64,000 nucleotides of DNA from JADFMN01 sp964529975 (GTDB lineage Bacteria > Armatimonadota > Fimbriimonadia > Fimbriimonadales > Fimbriimonadaceae). Positions 1 through 9,192 of this stretch are shown piece by piece (the stretch's first letter is position 1; the number at the start of each line of letters is the position of its first letter). The notes beneath the pieces were generated by a model. It saw only the letters and a program-made list of their open reading frames with translations. It made no database searches and was not told the origin of the DNA. The stretch is from positions 1 through 64,000 of the forward strand of contig CAZGXW010000005.1 of the NCBI GenBank assembly GCA_964529975.1. The letters are read 5' to 3'. A program made the translations under genes and the position numbers.

Positions 1-461
1 TTCTTCGGCGTTGTTTCCTTCCGCCCTCCGCTTCGCGGTCAGGGGGTCGAGGGTTATGCTCCCTTGTCCGTCTTAGACGCATGCATTATACCTGTTGGTT
101 GTCGTATTGTCAGGACTTATGGACTAGGGGACGGAGGGGGATTTGTCCACATTGGTGGGGGTTCGTGGGTTCGGTGGCTCGGGGCTCGGGTGTTGGGAAA
201 AATGGCGACGGTGGTCGTAAGGGGCGCGTACAGCACTCTGCACTTTCCACTCAGCACTCGAGGAGCACGGCTGTCCGGAGGACGCAGGTTTCAGGGGAAA
301 GGACTTCATCGTTTGCCCTTCACCCAGTGGCACACGAATTTGAGTGACTAGGGTCGTACCGCTCGGCCACCCGTCGCACGAGATCTTGCCGCACCGGATT
401 CACGAAGGCGAACGAGAAAAGCGGAACGGGCGGGAGGACGCTTGGGTTGAAGGTTGGAGAA
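1..461. other. Non-coding left-edge region
   Basis: No reading frame here looks coding: the short frames give low-complexity Gly/Arg/Trp-rich peptides with no start context. The stretch around 229-260 carries loosely repeated CACTC/GCACT words. The last part lies downstream of the 3' end of tRNA-Trp, which is on the minus strand, and shows no clear terminator hairpin. I see nothing else I can name. Confidence 0.5.
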
Positions 462-537
462 TGGCAGGGGCAACAGGATTCGAACCCGCGACCTACGGTT
501 TTGGAGACCGTTGCTCTACCAGCTGAGCTATACCCCT
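462..537 (-). tRNA. tRNA-Trp (anticodon CCA), CCA tail encoded
   Basis: Read on the minus strand this is a full cloverleaf. The acceptor arm AGGGGTA (531-537) pairs with TGCCCCT (466-472, one G-U), the D-arm contains AGCTCAGCTGGTAGAGC, and the anticodon arm ACGGT/ACCGT encloses loop CTCCAAA, giving anticodon CCA. The T-arm loop is TTCGAAT. The discriminator is G and the 3' CCA is encoded at 462-464. Confidence 0.96.
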
Positions 538-549
538 GCAGGCAGGGGA

Positions 550-555
550 AATATA
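550..555 (-). promoter_or_regulatory. Probable -10 box of tRNA-Trp (TATATT)
   Basis: On the minus strand TATATT ends 12 nt before the first base of tRNA-Trp, a normal distance for transcription starting a few bases upstream of the mature 5' end. No convincing -35 element is visible. Confidence 0.4.
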
Positions 556-620
556 CCGCAGTTGAACCTAGAACCCCCAGTCCCGTCCTCTACGGCGAAC
601 CTGGGTTGAGAAGTGACAGA

Positions 621-1511
621 ATGAGACCCATGAACAGGAGGATCGCCCTCCCCCTCGCCCTCTTTGCAGCGCTGTTGGTCGCCATTGGATGCGGCGCCCC
701 GTCTAGCGGGGTGCGCGAGGGCAAGAAGCCCAAGCAGTACGCCAACATCATCAGCCTGAGCCCGAGCACGACCGAGTTCCTCACCGACATGGGCGGCGGG
801 CTCTTCCTGGTGGGCCGGTCCGCCTCGTGCGACCGACCTGAAGAGATGCAGAACGTCGAGGTCGTGGTCAGCGACACCAAGCCGAACTACGAGCGCATCG
901 CCGAACTGAAGCCGGACTTGATCATGTACGACAAGTCGCTCTACAGCGACGACGACATTGCGAAACTGAAAGAACTTGGTTTCGAACTGCTCGAACTCGA
1001 CGCCACGTCCGTCGACAAGTACGCGGACTTCGGCTATTCGCTCGGTGCGCGGATGAGCATCGAGATGACGACGTCGCGCTACCTGGACAAGGTGTACCAG
1101 GCATTGGCGGCGGCTGTCGTCAAGCAGACCACGAACCCCCGTGCAACGGTGCTTCTGGGCGACGGCTCGATGGGCAACTATCTGGTGATGGGGTCCGAGA
1201 GCATTTACGCCGAGTTGTACACGCAGTGCCGCGCGACCCCGGTGGGCGTGGAGGGGACGAAGTTCCAGGAAGTGAACATCGAGCGCCTGATCGACATGGA
1301 TCCCGAGGTGATCTTCAGCGACGGGAACGCGAAGGCGATCTACGCCGACCCACGCCTGCAGTCGATCTCGGCCGTGAAGAACCAGCACGTGTACGACTAC
1401 AACGGCAAGGATCTGGTGCGGTTCGGCGCGAAACTCAACACGCTGATCGAGAAAATGAGCGACACAGTCTTCCGAATGCCGAAGAACCCGCCTTCGGGAG
1501 GGGCGCAGTGA
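621..1511 (+). CDS. Periplasmic-binding lipoprotein, TroA/BtuF (Fe3+-siderophore/B12) superfamily
   Basis: About 296 aa. The N-terminus has Arg residues, a hydrophobic stretch and lipobox AIGC, indicating an exported lipoprotein. The mature part follows the PF01497 pattern: IISLSPSTTEFL near the start, then NYERIAELKPDLIMYD, and later PEVIFSDGNAKAIYADPRLQSISAVKN. Such proteins capture cobalamin, haem or siderophores for an ABC importer, but no permease or ATPase is adjacent, so the ligand is unknown. ATG 621 was chosen because it precedes the signal peptide; ATG 630 is an alternative, and starts further upstream would run through the tRNA. The stop overlaps the mtnP start by 4 bp. Confidence 0.8.
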   Translation: MRPMNRRIALPLALFAALLVAIGCGAPSSGVREGKKPKQYANIISLSPSTTEFLTDMGGGLFLVGRSASCDRPEEMQNVEVVVSDTKPNYERIAELKPDLIMYDKSLYSDDDIAKLKELGFELLELDATSVDKYADFGYSLGARMSIEMTTSRYLDKVYQALAAAVVKQTTNPRATVLLGDGSMGNYLVMGSESIYAELYTQCRATPVGVEGTKFQEVNIERLIDMDPEVIFSDGNAKAIYADPRLQSISAVKNQHVYDYNGKDLVRFGAKLNTLIEKMSDTVFRMPKNPPSGGAQ

Positions 1512-2344
1512 CACAGGCGGAGATCGGCGTCTTCGGTGGCTCTGGCTTTTACAGCCTGCTCGAGAACGTGCAGGACATCAAGGTCGACACGCCCTACGGC
1601 CCGCCTAGCGACAGCGTGATGCTGGCGGAAGTCGCGGGACGGCGCGTGGCGTTCCTTCCCCGCCACGGGCGCAACCACACGATCCCGCCCCACATGATCA
1701 ACTACCGCGCGAACGTGTGGGCGATGCACACGCTGGGCGTAAAGGCGATCATCAGCCCTTGTGCCGTCGGCTCGCTCCAGCGGCACGTCGAGCCCGAGCA
1801 CTTCGTGCTCGCGGACCAGTTCGTGGACAGGACCCGTGGGCGCAAGGACACGTTCTACGACGGGCCTGTGACCACGCACGTCTCGCCCGCAGACATGTAC
1901 AGCAAGCCGATGCGCGACATCGCGGCGAAGGTGATCCGCAAGCACGGCATCACCTGCCACGAGTCAGGCACGGTCGTAGTCATCCAGGGCCCGCGATTCT
2001 CGACCAAGTCGGAGAGCACGTGGTTCACGCAGATGGGCTGGGAGATCATCAACATGACCCAGTACCCCGAGGGCTACCTCTGCCACGAACTCGGGATGGC
2101 TGTGCTCAACATCTCCTTGGTCACTGACTACGACTGTGGCGTGGTCGCGGACACTGAGGCGGTCACGGCGCACAGCGTGCTGGAGGTCTTCAAGAAGAAC
2201 TCGGAGAACGCCCGCAAGGTGGTGCTGGACATCATCAAGGAACTGCCTGCCGACCTCGATTCGCTTGGAACGAAGGCATCGCTCCAGTACACGAGAGGCG
2301 ATGGACACGCGGCAAGCGACCTAGACGTCCGTATCTTCGAATAG
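1508..2344 (+). CDS. mtnP: S-methyl-5'-thioadenosine phosphorylase
   Basis: 278 aa from a GTG that overlaps the upstream stop (GTGA). It cleaves methylthioadenosine with phosphate to adenine and methylthioribose-1-phosphate in methionine salvage. Family signatures are complete: GVFGGSGFY at the N-terminus, the phosphate-binding RHGR.H..PPH.INYRAN block, SPCAVGSL, GPRFSTKSES, EIINMTQYPEG and VTDYDCG near the C-terminus. The length is typical. It is translationally coupled to the lipoprotein gene and followed 18 bp later by the HEAT-repeat gene. A purine nucleoside phosphorylase role is less likely given the MTAP-type motifs. Confidence 0.93.
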   Translation: MTQAEIGVFGGSGFYSLLENVQDIKVDTPYGPPSDSVMLAEVAGRRVAFLPRHGRNHTIPPHMINYRANVWAMHTLGVKAIISPCAVGSLQRHVEPEHFVLADQFVDRTRGRKDTFYDGPVTTHVSPADMYSKPMRDIAAKVIRKHGITCHESGTVVVIQGPRFSTKSESTWFTQMGWEIINMTQYPEGYLCHELGMAVLNISLVTDYDCGVVADTEAVTAHSVLEVFKKNSENARKVVLDIIKELPADLDSLGTKASLQYTRGDGHAASDLDVRIFE

Positions 2345-2362
2345 ACTCCGAAGAACGGACCC

Positions 2363-5101
2363 ATGCTGACCGCGCTCCTTGCCTTCGCCCTCGCCCAAGA
2401 GTCCATCACCCTTGGCACTGTGGACGTGGGCGGCCGGCCCGTCGCGGTGACTGTGCCTTCACAGCGGGGACCGTTCAACGACCAGACTCCGAACGTCGTC
2501 CTGAACGACTGGAAGTTCCAACTCTCGCCCGACGGAAACCTAGGCGTGCGATACAAGTCGGACGGTGGATGGGGAGAGGTCGCGGACGCGTATCCGGGCG
2601 CGTCCGCAAGATCGGCGTCATCGACGGAGTACCGCGTGAAGGTGTTCCTGTTCACGAACACGAACATCCTGGAGCACGGTCGCGACGGAGTGTGGCGCGA
2701 GCGCCGGGGCACGCTCGAAGCGAGGGCGATCGACACGATCTATTCCTCGCTCGCGCGGTTCAAAGCGCTCGCCGAGGTCGCGGCGGAGGGCGGTGTCCGA
2801 GTCACGTTCGACGTTTCAGTCGACGACGACTTGCTGTTCCGCGTCGCAAAGAGCGACTCAGCGGTTCCTCCGTCTCTCGAGTCGAAGCGGCTCGTCTTGG
2901 GTTGGCGGCCCTTCACCGGACAGTTGCTCGGGCCTGAGTTCGTGTACGACGAGATCGGGCCGCGCGTGAACAACGATCCGTTCGAGAGCGAGGACGGCAG
3001 ATACCGTGGGCCGTATTCGTCCGTGTTCGTGGTGCACGGAATGCGCACGGGCGGCGTGTCGACCGAGATGCTCGACCGCACCCCCGTCACCACGGTGAGT
3101 TGGCCCACGTTCACGCAGGAGTCCCCTGGCGAAGCCCTGAGCATTGCTCTGTTCCAATCGTGGATTGGTCACTTGGCTGCATCTGCCCGCGCGAAGAACA
3201 ACGACGTCGCCGTAAGCCCGGCGCCGTACAACGGAGCGCGATGGCCGCAGGTGTACGGCACGCCGGTCACTCCTGGGCTGTTAGCGCTCGGCAACCATTT
3301 CGCAAACCCGGGTTACGGCGATCCGGCCGAGGCGCAACTTGCGCCGATCACTCCTGCGCAAGCAGACGCCCTCTCTCTGAGTGGAGCCCCTTTGCTCGGC
3401 CCACACGGTGAGACAACGTTGTTCCCTGCAGGACGCAGGACTGCCGATCTTGGCGTCGACAAGGTGGCGGTGCACGCGGCGGTCGCTGGCCGGTTTGTCC
3501 GGATCCATCCCGAGGCGAAACTCCTGGGCAGGATCGCCGATGGCCGCGGCGGCTGGGACTGGCTTGTGTTTGAGGCGCCCGAGGTCAGAACGACCAACGA
3601 CCTCAGCGTGCTTCAAATCCAGCCCGACTCGATTCCGGCCACGCTCATGGCCTCACCCGGACAGGACCAGGCCGTGGTTGCACCGTCGCCCGTGGCGTAT
3701 GGCGACTTCGCCGCGAAGACGGTCGAAGACCCTCTGCGCGGTCCCGTCGCGGAGATCCAAGAAAACGGCGCGGACCGTCGCGGCTACGTTGTGCTTGCCG
3801 TTGCTGAGCCAGGGCAGGCGCTCTTCCGAGCGACTGCGGACAACGGACTGACCTTCCGGGCGCAGAACCAACTTTCGGACTCCTATGTGCTGCGCCTGAC
3901 CACCAGAGGCGGCGCGACGGTCGACGTGCTTCTGTTTGGAGAGGCGCGAACGCCGCAAGAGACCAACGCCGTGGTGGACGTCCTCGATTTCAGCGCACCG
4001 CCGGGCGAGACGTGGGCGGAGTTCAAAGTGCCCTTGTCGTCGATCGCCGGCGAGGACGTCGTCGAGATCCGGCTTTGTCCGCCTCGTCTTGCGAGTTGGT
4101 ACGAGCGTGAATCGGACGGCAGCAAGCCTGTTCGCATCACTGCGATCACGGTAGGAGCGCTCGGCCCGGGCGCGAGTACAGGCAAGGCGCCGAACGCCGA
4201 CATGGAGTGGCTTCGCAACGCGAAGGAGCCGCTCGACGAGCAGTCTGCGGCGCTGATGAAACTGCAGTTGCTCAACCCCGACCCGGCGATGCGTCTCAAC
4301 GCGCTTGGCGCAATGACGCGCATCAAGCACCCCGCGCTGATCCCCGAGATCGCGATGAGCACGAACAGCGGGTCGCACGGCGAGGCGTACCTTGCGATCC
4401 AAGCGTTGAAGCACCAGGACGACGACCGCGCCTGGTCGCAGATCGCGTTCACCGCTGTCCGCGGTCCACTGGGCCACAACTATCTGTTCGCTGCAGAGGC
4501 TCTCGCTTCGAAAAACGACCCTGTCACGATCGAACTGCTCAGCATTCCACTAATCTCGCGCAGCCGTCATGCCCGGATTGCGTCTGTGCGCGCCCTGAAC
4601 GCGTTCGATGGCGAGCAGGCTGGGATCGTCGCCGCAGCGACGCTCGGAAACGGCGACCCGGACCCTAGCGTTCGCTACGCTTTGGTCGCGAAAGCGAGAC
4701 CCGACAGCGAACTGTTCGCGCGGCGCGTGCTCTTCGCGGCCGTCAACGACGACAGCGAGTGGGTGCGCGGGATGGCGTACCTGAGCCTGATCGATTCTCC
4801 TTTCGAAGCGATCCGCGACGAGGCCCTGCGCGGCGTGCGCGACGAAAGCGTGGGCATTCGGCTCGCACTCCTCACGTCGATGGCGCTCAGTCCCAAGGCG
4901 CACTATCGCTCCGCACTCCGTATGGCGATCGTCGACCAAGTCGCCATCGTGCGTGCGGCGACGCTCCGAGCGTTCGCCGAGCAGCCAGGCGAAGTGCAGG
5001 TCGCAGAGATTCAGAACGTGCTCAACGACAAAAGCCCCTTGGTTCAAGCGGCGCTCAAAGAGCTTGCGACCAAGAAGGGCCTTCAAATCCCACCGCAATG
5101 A
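2363..5101 (+). CDS. Large secreted protein with C-terminal HEAT-like repeats, function unknown
   Basis: 912 aa. A short hydrophobic start (MLTALLAFALAQ) looks like a signal peptide. Residues about 15-600 are beta-rich and acidic with no motif I recognise. They may hold two jelly-roll or galactose-binding-like modules, since a segment near 450-590 reads like a carbohydrate-binding sandwich. From about 620 to 905 there are repeating helical units of the HEAT/PBS-lyase type (DPAMRLNALGAM, DPSVRYALVA, SEWVRGMAYLSL, VAIVRAATLRAF). The gene's ATGA overlaps rpiB, so the two are co-translated, but that does not reveal a function. Scaffold or surface protein is only a guess. Confidence 0.7.
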   Translation: MLTALLAFALAQESITLGTVDVGGRPVAVTVPSQRGPFNDQTPNVVLNDWKFQLSPDGNLGVRYKSDGGWGEVADAYPGASARSASSTEYRVKVFLFTNTNILEHGRDGVWRERRGTLEARAIDTIYSSLARFKALAEVAAEGGVRVTFDVSVDDDLLFRVAKSDSAVPPSLESKRLVLGWRPFTGQLLGPEFVYDEIGPRVNNDPFESEDGRYRGPYSSVFVVHGMRTGGVSTEMLDRTPVTTVSWPTFTQESPGEALSIALFQSWIGHLAASARAKNNDVAVSPAPYNGARWPQVYGTPVTPGLLALGNHFANPGYGDPAEAQLAPITPAQADALSLSGAPLLGPHGETTLFPAGRRTADLGVDKVAVHAAVAGRFVRIHPEAKLLGRIADGRGGWDWLVFEAPEVRTTNDLSVLQIQPDSIPATLMASPGQDQAVVAPSPVAYGDFAAKTVEDPLRGPVAEIQENGADRRGYVVLAVAEPGQALFRATADNGLTFRAQNQLSDSYVLRLTTRGGATVDVLLFGEARTPQETNAVVDVLDFSAPPGETWAEFKVPLSSIAGEDVVEIRLCPPRLASWYERESDGSKPVRITAITVGALGPGASTGKAPNADMEWLRNAKEPLDEQSAALMKLQLLNPDPAMRLNALGAMTRIKHPALIPEIAMSTNSGSHGEAYLAIQALKHQDDDRAWSQIAFTAVRGPLGHNYLFAAEALASKNDPVTIELLSIPLISRSRHARIASVRALNAFDGEQAGIVAAATLGNGDPDPSVRYALVAKARPDSELFARRVLFAAVNDDSEWVRGMAYLSLIDSPFEAIRDEALRGVRDESVGIRLALLTSMALSPKAHYRSALRMAIVDQVAIVRAATLRAFAEQPGEVQVAEIQNVLNDKSPLVQAALKELATKKGLQIPPQ

Positions 5102-5529
5102 GACTCGTCTTCGCATCCGACCACGCAGGCTATGCCTTGCGCCGACACCTCGTCGAGCGAGCGATCGCGCAGGGGCACGACGTGACCGAGGTCGGTGCAC
5201 CGAGCGACGACGCGTACGACTATCCCGACGCAGCGGACGAAGGCGTGAAGGCCCTCCCTGGCGCGGATTTCGGCGTGTTCATCTGCGGATCGGGGATCGG
5301 CATCTGCATCCGTGCGAACCGGCACCCGGGTGTGCGCGGGGCTCCGGTCACCAACGTCGAGGCGGCGAGGCTCGCCCGAGAGCACAACGACGCCAATGTG
5401 CTTTGCCTGGGACAGCGGACCACGCCTCCCGACCTTGCTGAGCGCATTCTGGACGCTTTTCTGGCCGAGCCCGCCAGCCAAGAGGAGCGGCACCTACGGC
5501 GGGTCCGCAAGTTGGATGGGAACGTTTAG
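5098..5529 (+). CDS. rpiB: Ribose-5-phosphate isomerase B
   Basis: 143 aa from an ATG overlapping the upstream stop (ATGA). It interconverts ribose-5-phosphate and ribulose-5-phosphate in the pentose phosphate pathway. The LacAB_rpiB signature is complete: ASDHAG at the N-terminus, the YPD motif, ICGSGIGICIRANR with the catalytic Cys loop, and REHNDANVLCLGQR. The length is typical for RpiB. Together with rpe near the right end, the window supplies two non-oxidative pentose phosphate enzymes. Confidence 0.94.
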   Translation: MRLVFASDHAGYALRRHLVERAIAQGHDVTEVGAPSDDAYDYPDAADEGVKALPGADFGVFICGSGIGICIRANRHPGVRGAPVTNVEAARLAREHNDANVLCLGQRTTPPDLAERILDAFLAEPASQEERHLRRVRKLDGNV

Positions 5530-5542
5530 GCCGTTTACGGCA

Positions 5543-5548
5543 TAGAAT
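5543..5548 (+). promoter_or_regulatory. Candidate -10 box TAGAAT for the S41 pair
   Basis: TAGAAT lies 16 nt before ATG 5565, in the 35 bp between rpiB and the S41 genes. It fits the (G)TANNNT class seen across the window but would leave a leader of roughly 9 nt. Confidence 0.35.
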
Positions 5549-5564
5549 CTGAGAGAGTCTGGGC

Positions 5565-6863
5565 ATGCAGGACGCAAAGAAGAGCCTTGTCGCCGCGCTT
5601 GGAGTGCTGGCCGTGATCGGCGCGACCGTCGGCGGAACGATGGTCCGGGGCCGCATGGAGGTCGGACCGGGTCTGCCGATCGGGGGCTCGGTGACGATGG
5701 ACGCGCTCGTGTCCTCGACACAGGGCGTTCCTGGCATCGACGAGGGCAAGCCCGACCCCGTCTCCGAGGCCACGTACTTCTACCGTCTGACCCAACTCCT
5801 TGAAGAAGAGTACGTCGATCCGATCAAGGACCACGACGCTCTGGCGATCGGGGCGGTCCGCGGGATGGTCAACTCGCTCGCGGACAGCGACACACTGTTC
5901 TACAAGCCCGACCAAATGCAGGCATTGCGCGGGCGGCTCGAGGGCAACTTTGAAGGTATCGGCATCGAACTGCGCCTGGCATACAACCAAGAGGAACTGA
6001 AGAAACTGCAGAACCGCTCGATCGGCGCTGGCGGAGCCGAGTCGGACATCAATTTTGATCCTTTGCTCTTGATCCCTACAGTGGTGGTCTCGACCGTGGT
6101 CCCCGACGGGCCGGCCGACAAGGCAGGCATCAAGGTCGGCGACAGGATCTTGCGCGTCGGCGACAAGTGGGCTTTGTCTTCGGTCGAAGTCGACAGACTT
6201 CGCCAAATGCGCGCGGACTTCGACGCGGGCAAGATCACGAACAAGCAGTTGCTCGAGTGGACAGAGTCGTTCCGGGCGAAGTTCGAGGCTGCTATTCCTC
6301 CTGGAAAGGCCGCGGAGAAACTCGTCGTCGGAAAGAGCGGCGCCGTAGAGGTCGCTTGGACTGGAGCAGACGGCAAGGAGCGGTCTGCGAAGATCGCGCG
6401 CGGAGTGTCGAGCCTTAACGGTTGCGAACTTGGCGAGAGCCGCATGGTCTTGAGGTTTTTTGGCGGTGTCGACGAGTTTCTTGCAGAGCAATCGCTTCCT
6501 GAGCAATTGACGATCGATCTGCGGCAGAGCACGATGGGCGACGTCGAGGCAATGCGCAAGTGCCTCGCGATCCTCGCGCCAGCCGGCGACTACGGACTGA
6601 TCGCTCGTGAGCAGTCGGGCACTGAGGTGCGGCTGCAGGTCAATGGAAAGTCCGAGGTGAGGCGCAAGTACAAACTGATCGTCGACGACTCGACGTGGGG
6701 CGCGGCGGCGGCGTTCGCCGACGCGCTTTCTGCCGCAGGACTTGCCACGATCGAGGGCACGATGGGGCCCGACCGTCCTTGGATCGAGGTCTTTGAACTC
6801 CCCGACGGCAGCGGATACACGCTGCGGACCGGCACGTTCCAGGCGAAGGGGGCCTCAAAGTGA
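5565..6863 (+). CDS. S41/C-terminal-processing-peptidase-like protein, catalytically degenerate
   Basis: 432 aa. The N-terminal membrane anchor or signal (residues 5-25) is followed by the S41 N-terminal helical region (YVDP..DHDALAIGAVRGMVNSL), then a PDZ domain (about 115-280) with a long insertion in which VVSTVVPDGPADKAGIKVGDRIL is the core, then a reduced peptidase fold. Aligned by eye with the next gene, the catalytic Ser position is Gly379 and the catalytic Lys is Arg404, and the NGGSASASE and TYGK motifs are gone. It is likely a non-proteolytic PDZ partner or regulator. Its stop overlaps the active paralogue's start by 4 bp, so the two are made together. Confidence 0.8.
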   Translation: MQDAKKSLVAALGVLAVIGATVGGTMVRGRMEVGPGLPIGGSVTMDALVSSTQGVPGIDEGKPDPVSEATYFYRLTQLLEEEYVDPIKDHDALAIGAVRGMVNSLADSDTLFYKPDQMQALRGRLEGNFEGIGIELRLAYNQEELKKLQNRSIGAGGAESDINFDPLLLIPTVVVSTVVPDGPADKAGIKVGDRILRVGDKWALSSVEVDRLRQMRADFDAGKITNKQLLEWTESFRAKFEAAIPPGKAAEKLVVGKSGAVEVAWTGADGKERSAKIARGVSSLNGCELGESRMVLRFFGGVDEFLAEQSLPEQLTIDLRQSTMGDVEAMRKCLAILAPAGDYGLIAREQSGTEVRLQVNGKSEVRRKYKLIVDDSTWGAAAAFADALSAAGLATIEGTMGPDRPWIEVFELPDGSGYTLRTGTFQAKGASK

Positions 6864-8113
6864 AACGGCTCGGCAAGGGCGTCTTGTTCGTCGCACTGGT
6901 CGCGTTCGCCTTTTGCGCCGGGTTCTCTTGGCGAGACCTGCGGATCGGCGAGGGCCCGTCGCGCGACGCGTTCTCCCGGCTCATGTCCGGGAAGATCGAC
7001 GACGGTCCGACTCCCACCCAACTTTTCCGCGACAACTATCACCAGATCCTGACGCGGTTCCACCGCCCGATCGAGCCTAGCAAACTGCGCAACGCCGGGA
7101 TGGAGGGCATGTTTGCGTCGCTCGGCGACCCGCACACGCTCTTCATGGAGCCGCAGTCCGCCGAGAACTTCGCGATCGAGACGAAGGGCAACTATGCAGG
7201 GATCGGCGCGCGCCTCGGACCTGACCCCCTCGGTGCGCGCGTCGGCACGGTGTTCAGCAACGGCCCTGCCGAGAAGGCGGGCCTCAAGGTCGAAGATCTT
7301 GTCGTCAAAGTCGGCGACGTCGACATCGCTGGGATGTCGATCGACGAGATCGTCGAACATATCCGCGGAGGCGAGGGCACGCCCGTGACGCTCGTCGTGC
7401 ACAGGAACAACGCCAGCGAGCCGATAGAGATTACGATCCACCGCGCGATCGTCATCGTCCCAACGGCACAGGGGATGATGATCGAGGGTACGAAGGTCGG
7501 CTACATCAAGGTCGAACAGTTCGCGGAGACGACTGTAGACCAGTTCGACATGGCGCTCGCAGAGGTTCTGCGCAACGAACCCGAGGGCCTGGTCATCGAT
7601 ATGCGCGACAACCCAGGCGGGCTCCTGGACACGGCCGTGCTGATGCTGAGCCGTTTTATCGAAGGCAAGACCGTCGTGTGGATGAAGGAGCGCACTGGTG
7701 GACGCAAGGAGTCTCGCGCTCCCGTCGGACGCGCAGCAGGTTTCAAAGGGCCGATCATCGTCCTGATCAACGGTGGATCGGCGAGTGCGTCTGAAATCTT
7801 TGCCGGCGTCATGCGCGACTACAAACTCGCGACGCTCGTCGGCGAGCACACCTACGGCAAGTCGACGGTGCAGTCGGCGATCCTCCTCAAGGACATGTCG
7901 ACGGCCAAGATCACGATCGCGAGGTACTACCTGCCCAGCGGCGAGAACTTCAGCCGCGTGGTCGACGAGGACGGAACGTACGTGAGCGGTGGCATCAAGG
8001 CCGATCACACGGTCGAACTCGATCGCGACGTGCCTTGGGAGCTTGGCATGCCTGACAAAGACGCCCAACTCGCCGAAGCGATCCGGCTGATCGACCAGAA
8101 ACTCGGACGCTAG
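6860..8113 (+). CDS. S41 family C-terminal processing peptidase (CtpA/Prc-like)
   Basis: 417 aa from a GTG overlapping the upstream TGA. An N-terminal hydrophobic segment (residues 8-22) anchors or exports it. The S41 N-region (LRNAGMEGMFASLGDPHT) leads to a PDZ domain (about 105-195) and then the peptidase core with VIDMRDNPGGLL, NGGSASASEIFAG (catalytic Ser309) and TYGKST (Lys334, the correct 25-residue spacing). It would cleave C-terminal tails of periplasmic proteins. The upstream paralogue lacks this dyad. Its end overlaps the convergent permease gene by 4 bp. Confidence 0.93.
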   Translation: MKRLGKGVLFVALVAFAFCAGFSWRDLRIGEGPSRDAFSRLMSGKIDDGPTPTQLFRDNYHQILTRFHRPIEPSKLRNAGMEGMFASLGDPHTLFMEPQSAENFAIETKGNYAGIGARLGPDPLGARVGTVFSNGPAEKAGLKVEDLVVKVGDVDIAGMSIDEIVEHIRGGEGTPVTLVVHRNNASEPIEITIHRAIVIVPTAQGMMIEGTKVGYIKVEQFAETTVDQFDMALAEVLRNEPEGLVIDMRDNPGGLLDTAVLMLSRFIEGKTVVWMKERTGGRKESRAPVGRAAGFKGPIIVLINGGSASASEIFAGVMRDYKLATLVGEHTYGKSTVQSAILLKDMSTAKITIARYYLPSGENFSRVVDEDGTYVSGGIKADHTVELDRDVPWELGMPDKDAQLAEAIRLIDQKLGR

Positions 8114-9192
8114 CCGGACTTGGGGTCAGCGAGGGCCCGCAGACCGTCGCCGACGAAGTTCAGCGCGAAGATCGTGAGGCTCAGGATCAAGCACGGCCAG
8201 AGCAGCATGATCGGATAACTGTTCATGTTCACGCGCCCCATCTGGATCATGCCGCCCCAACTGGGAGTGGGCTGCTGGATGCCGATGCCGAGAAAACTCA
8301 GCGCGCTTTCCGCCAGGATCACGCTCGCGACGTCGATCATAGCGACTGCGAGAAGGATGCCCCAGAGGTGCGGAAGAATGTGCTTGACGACCAAGTAGGA
8401 CGTGGATGCGCCCAACGTCTTCGAAGCGACCACGTAGTCTCGGTCCTTGAGGCTCGCCATCTGCGTGCGGACCAGACGCGCCACGGCGGGCCAAGAGGTG
8501 ATCGACAGTGCGATGATCATCGCCTCGAACCTCAAGTTCCAGATCCCAACAATCAGGATCGCGAGAAGGATGTCGGGAAAGGCGAACATCGCGTCGGTGA
8601 GGCGCAGCACTGGCACACGGATCCACTTCGGCGCGAACACCCCAAGGGTTCCCATGACGATGCCGACAAGGAGCGCCAGGATCTGCACGACAAAGCCGAT
8701 CATCAGCGAGAGCCTAGCTCCTTGTGCCAGCCTGGCGAACACGTCCCTCCCGACCTCATCGGTCCCGAGCCAGAAGGTCTTTGAAGGCGGCATGAACGGG
8801 TCTGCGTCAACTTGTCGCTCGCGCGTCAGTTCGAACTCCTTCGGCGGCTCGTCGCCGCGGAACACCAAGAGACCGACGGGCGATCCCTTCTCACCGGAGA
8901 GCAGCGCCTCGACGTCTTTGGTCGACTTGCCTGCGACCCTTTGACCGTCGATCTCATTGATGATGTCGCCGCGCAAAACGCCCTTGGCGTGCGCCGGCGT
9001 CCCTTCAGCGACGTAGTTGACGACGAAGCCCATCGGCCCCGATTCGCCGCGCGCACCGACGTCGAAGAGGTCCTGTTTGGCTTGGTCCAGTGGACTGTGC
9101 CGGATCACAGGGCCGACGATCGCGAAAACCACCAGCAGCGCGAGATAACTCACGCCGACCCAGAACAGCCAGTCGAGGCGCCGCTTCTTCAT
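8110..9192 (-). CDS. Peptide-type ABC transporter permease (DppC/OppC family) with inserted PDZ domain
   Basis: 360 aa. TM1 (residues 9-30) is followed not by the usual short linker but by a PDZ-like domain at about 53-127 (GFVVNYVAEGTPAHAKGVLR, then GDIINEIDGQ and a C-terminal strand). The standard DppC region follows, with FWLGTDEVGRDVFARLAQGAR, five further membrane segments and the EAA loop around GASTSYLVVKHILPHLWG. The start ATG overlaps the upstream permease stop (ATGA), so both subunits are coupled. No ATPase or binding protein lies nearby. The PDZ domain should face the periplasm and could bind peptides or protein tails, which is an inference from topology. Confidence 0.88.
   Translation of the reverse strand: MKKRRLDWLFWVGVSYLALLVVFAIVGPVIRHSPLDQAKQDLFDVGARGESGPMGFVVNYVAEGTPAHAKGVLRGDIINEIDGQRVAGKSTKDVEALLSGEKGSPVGLLVFRGDEPPKEFELTRERQVDADPFMPPSKTFWLGTDEVGRDVFARLAQGARLSLMIGFVVQILALLVGIVMGTLGVFAPKWIRVPVLRLTDAMFAFPDILLAILIVGIWNLRFEAMIIALSITSWPAVARLVRTQMASLKDRDYVVASKTLGASTSYLVVKHILPHLWGILLAVAMIDVASVILAESALSFLGIGIQQPTPSWGGMIQMGRVNMNSYPIMLLWPCLILSLTIFALNFVGDGLRALADPKSG

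Noticed and set aside
528..1514. Minus-strand open frame opposite the TroA-like lipoprotein
   Set aside because: The plus strand shows a signal peptide, lipobox and family motifs, so the minus frame is a shadow.
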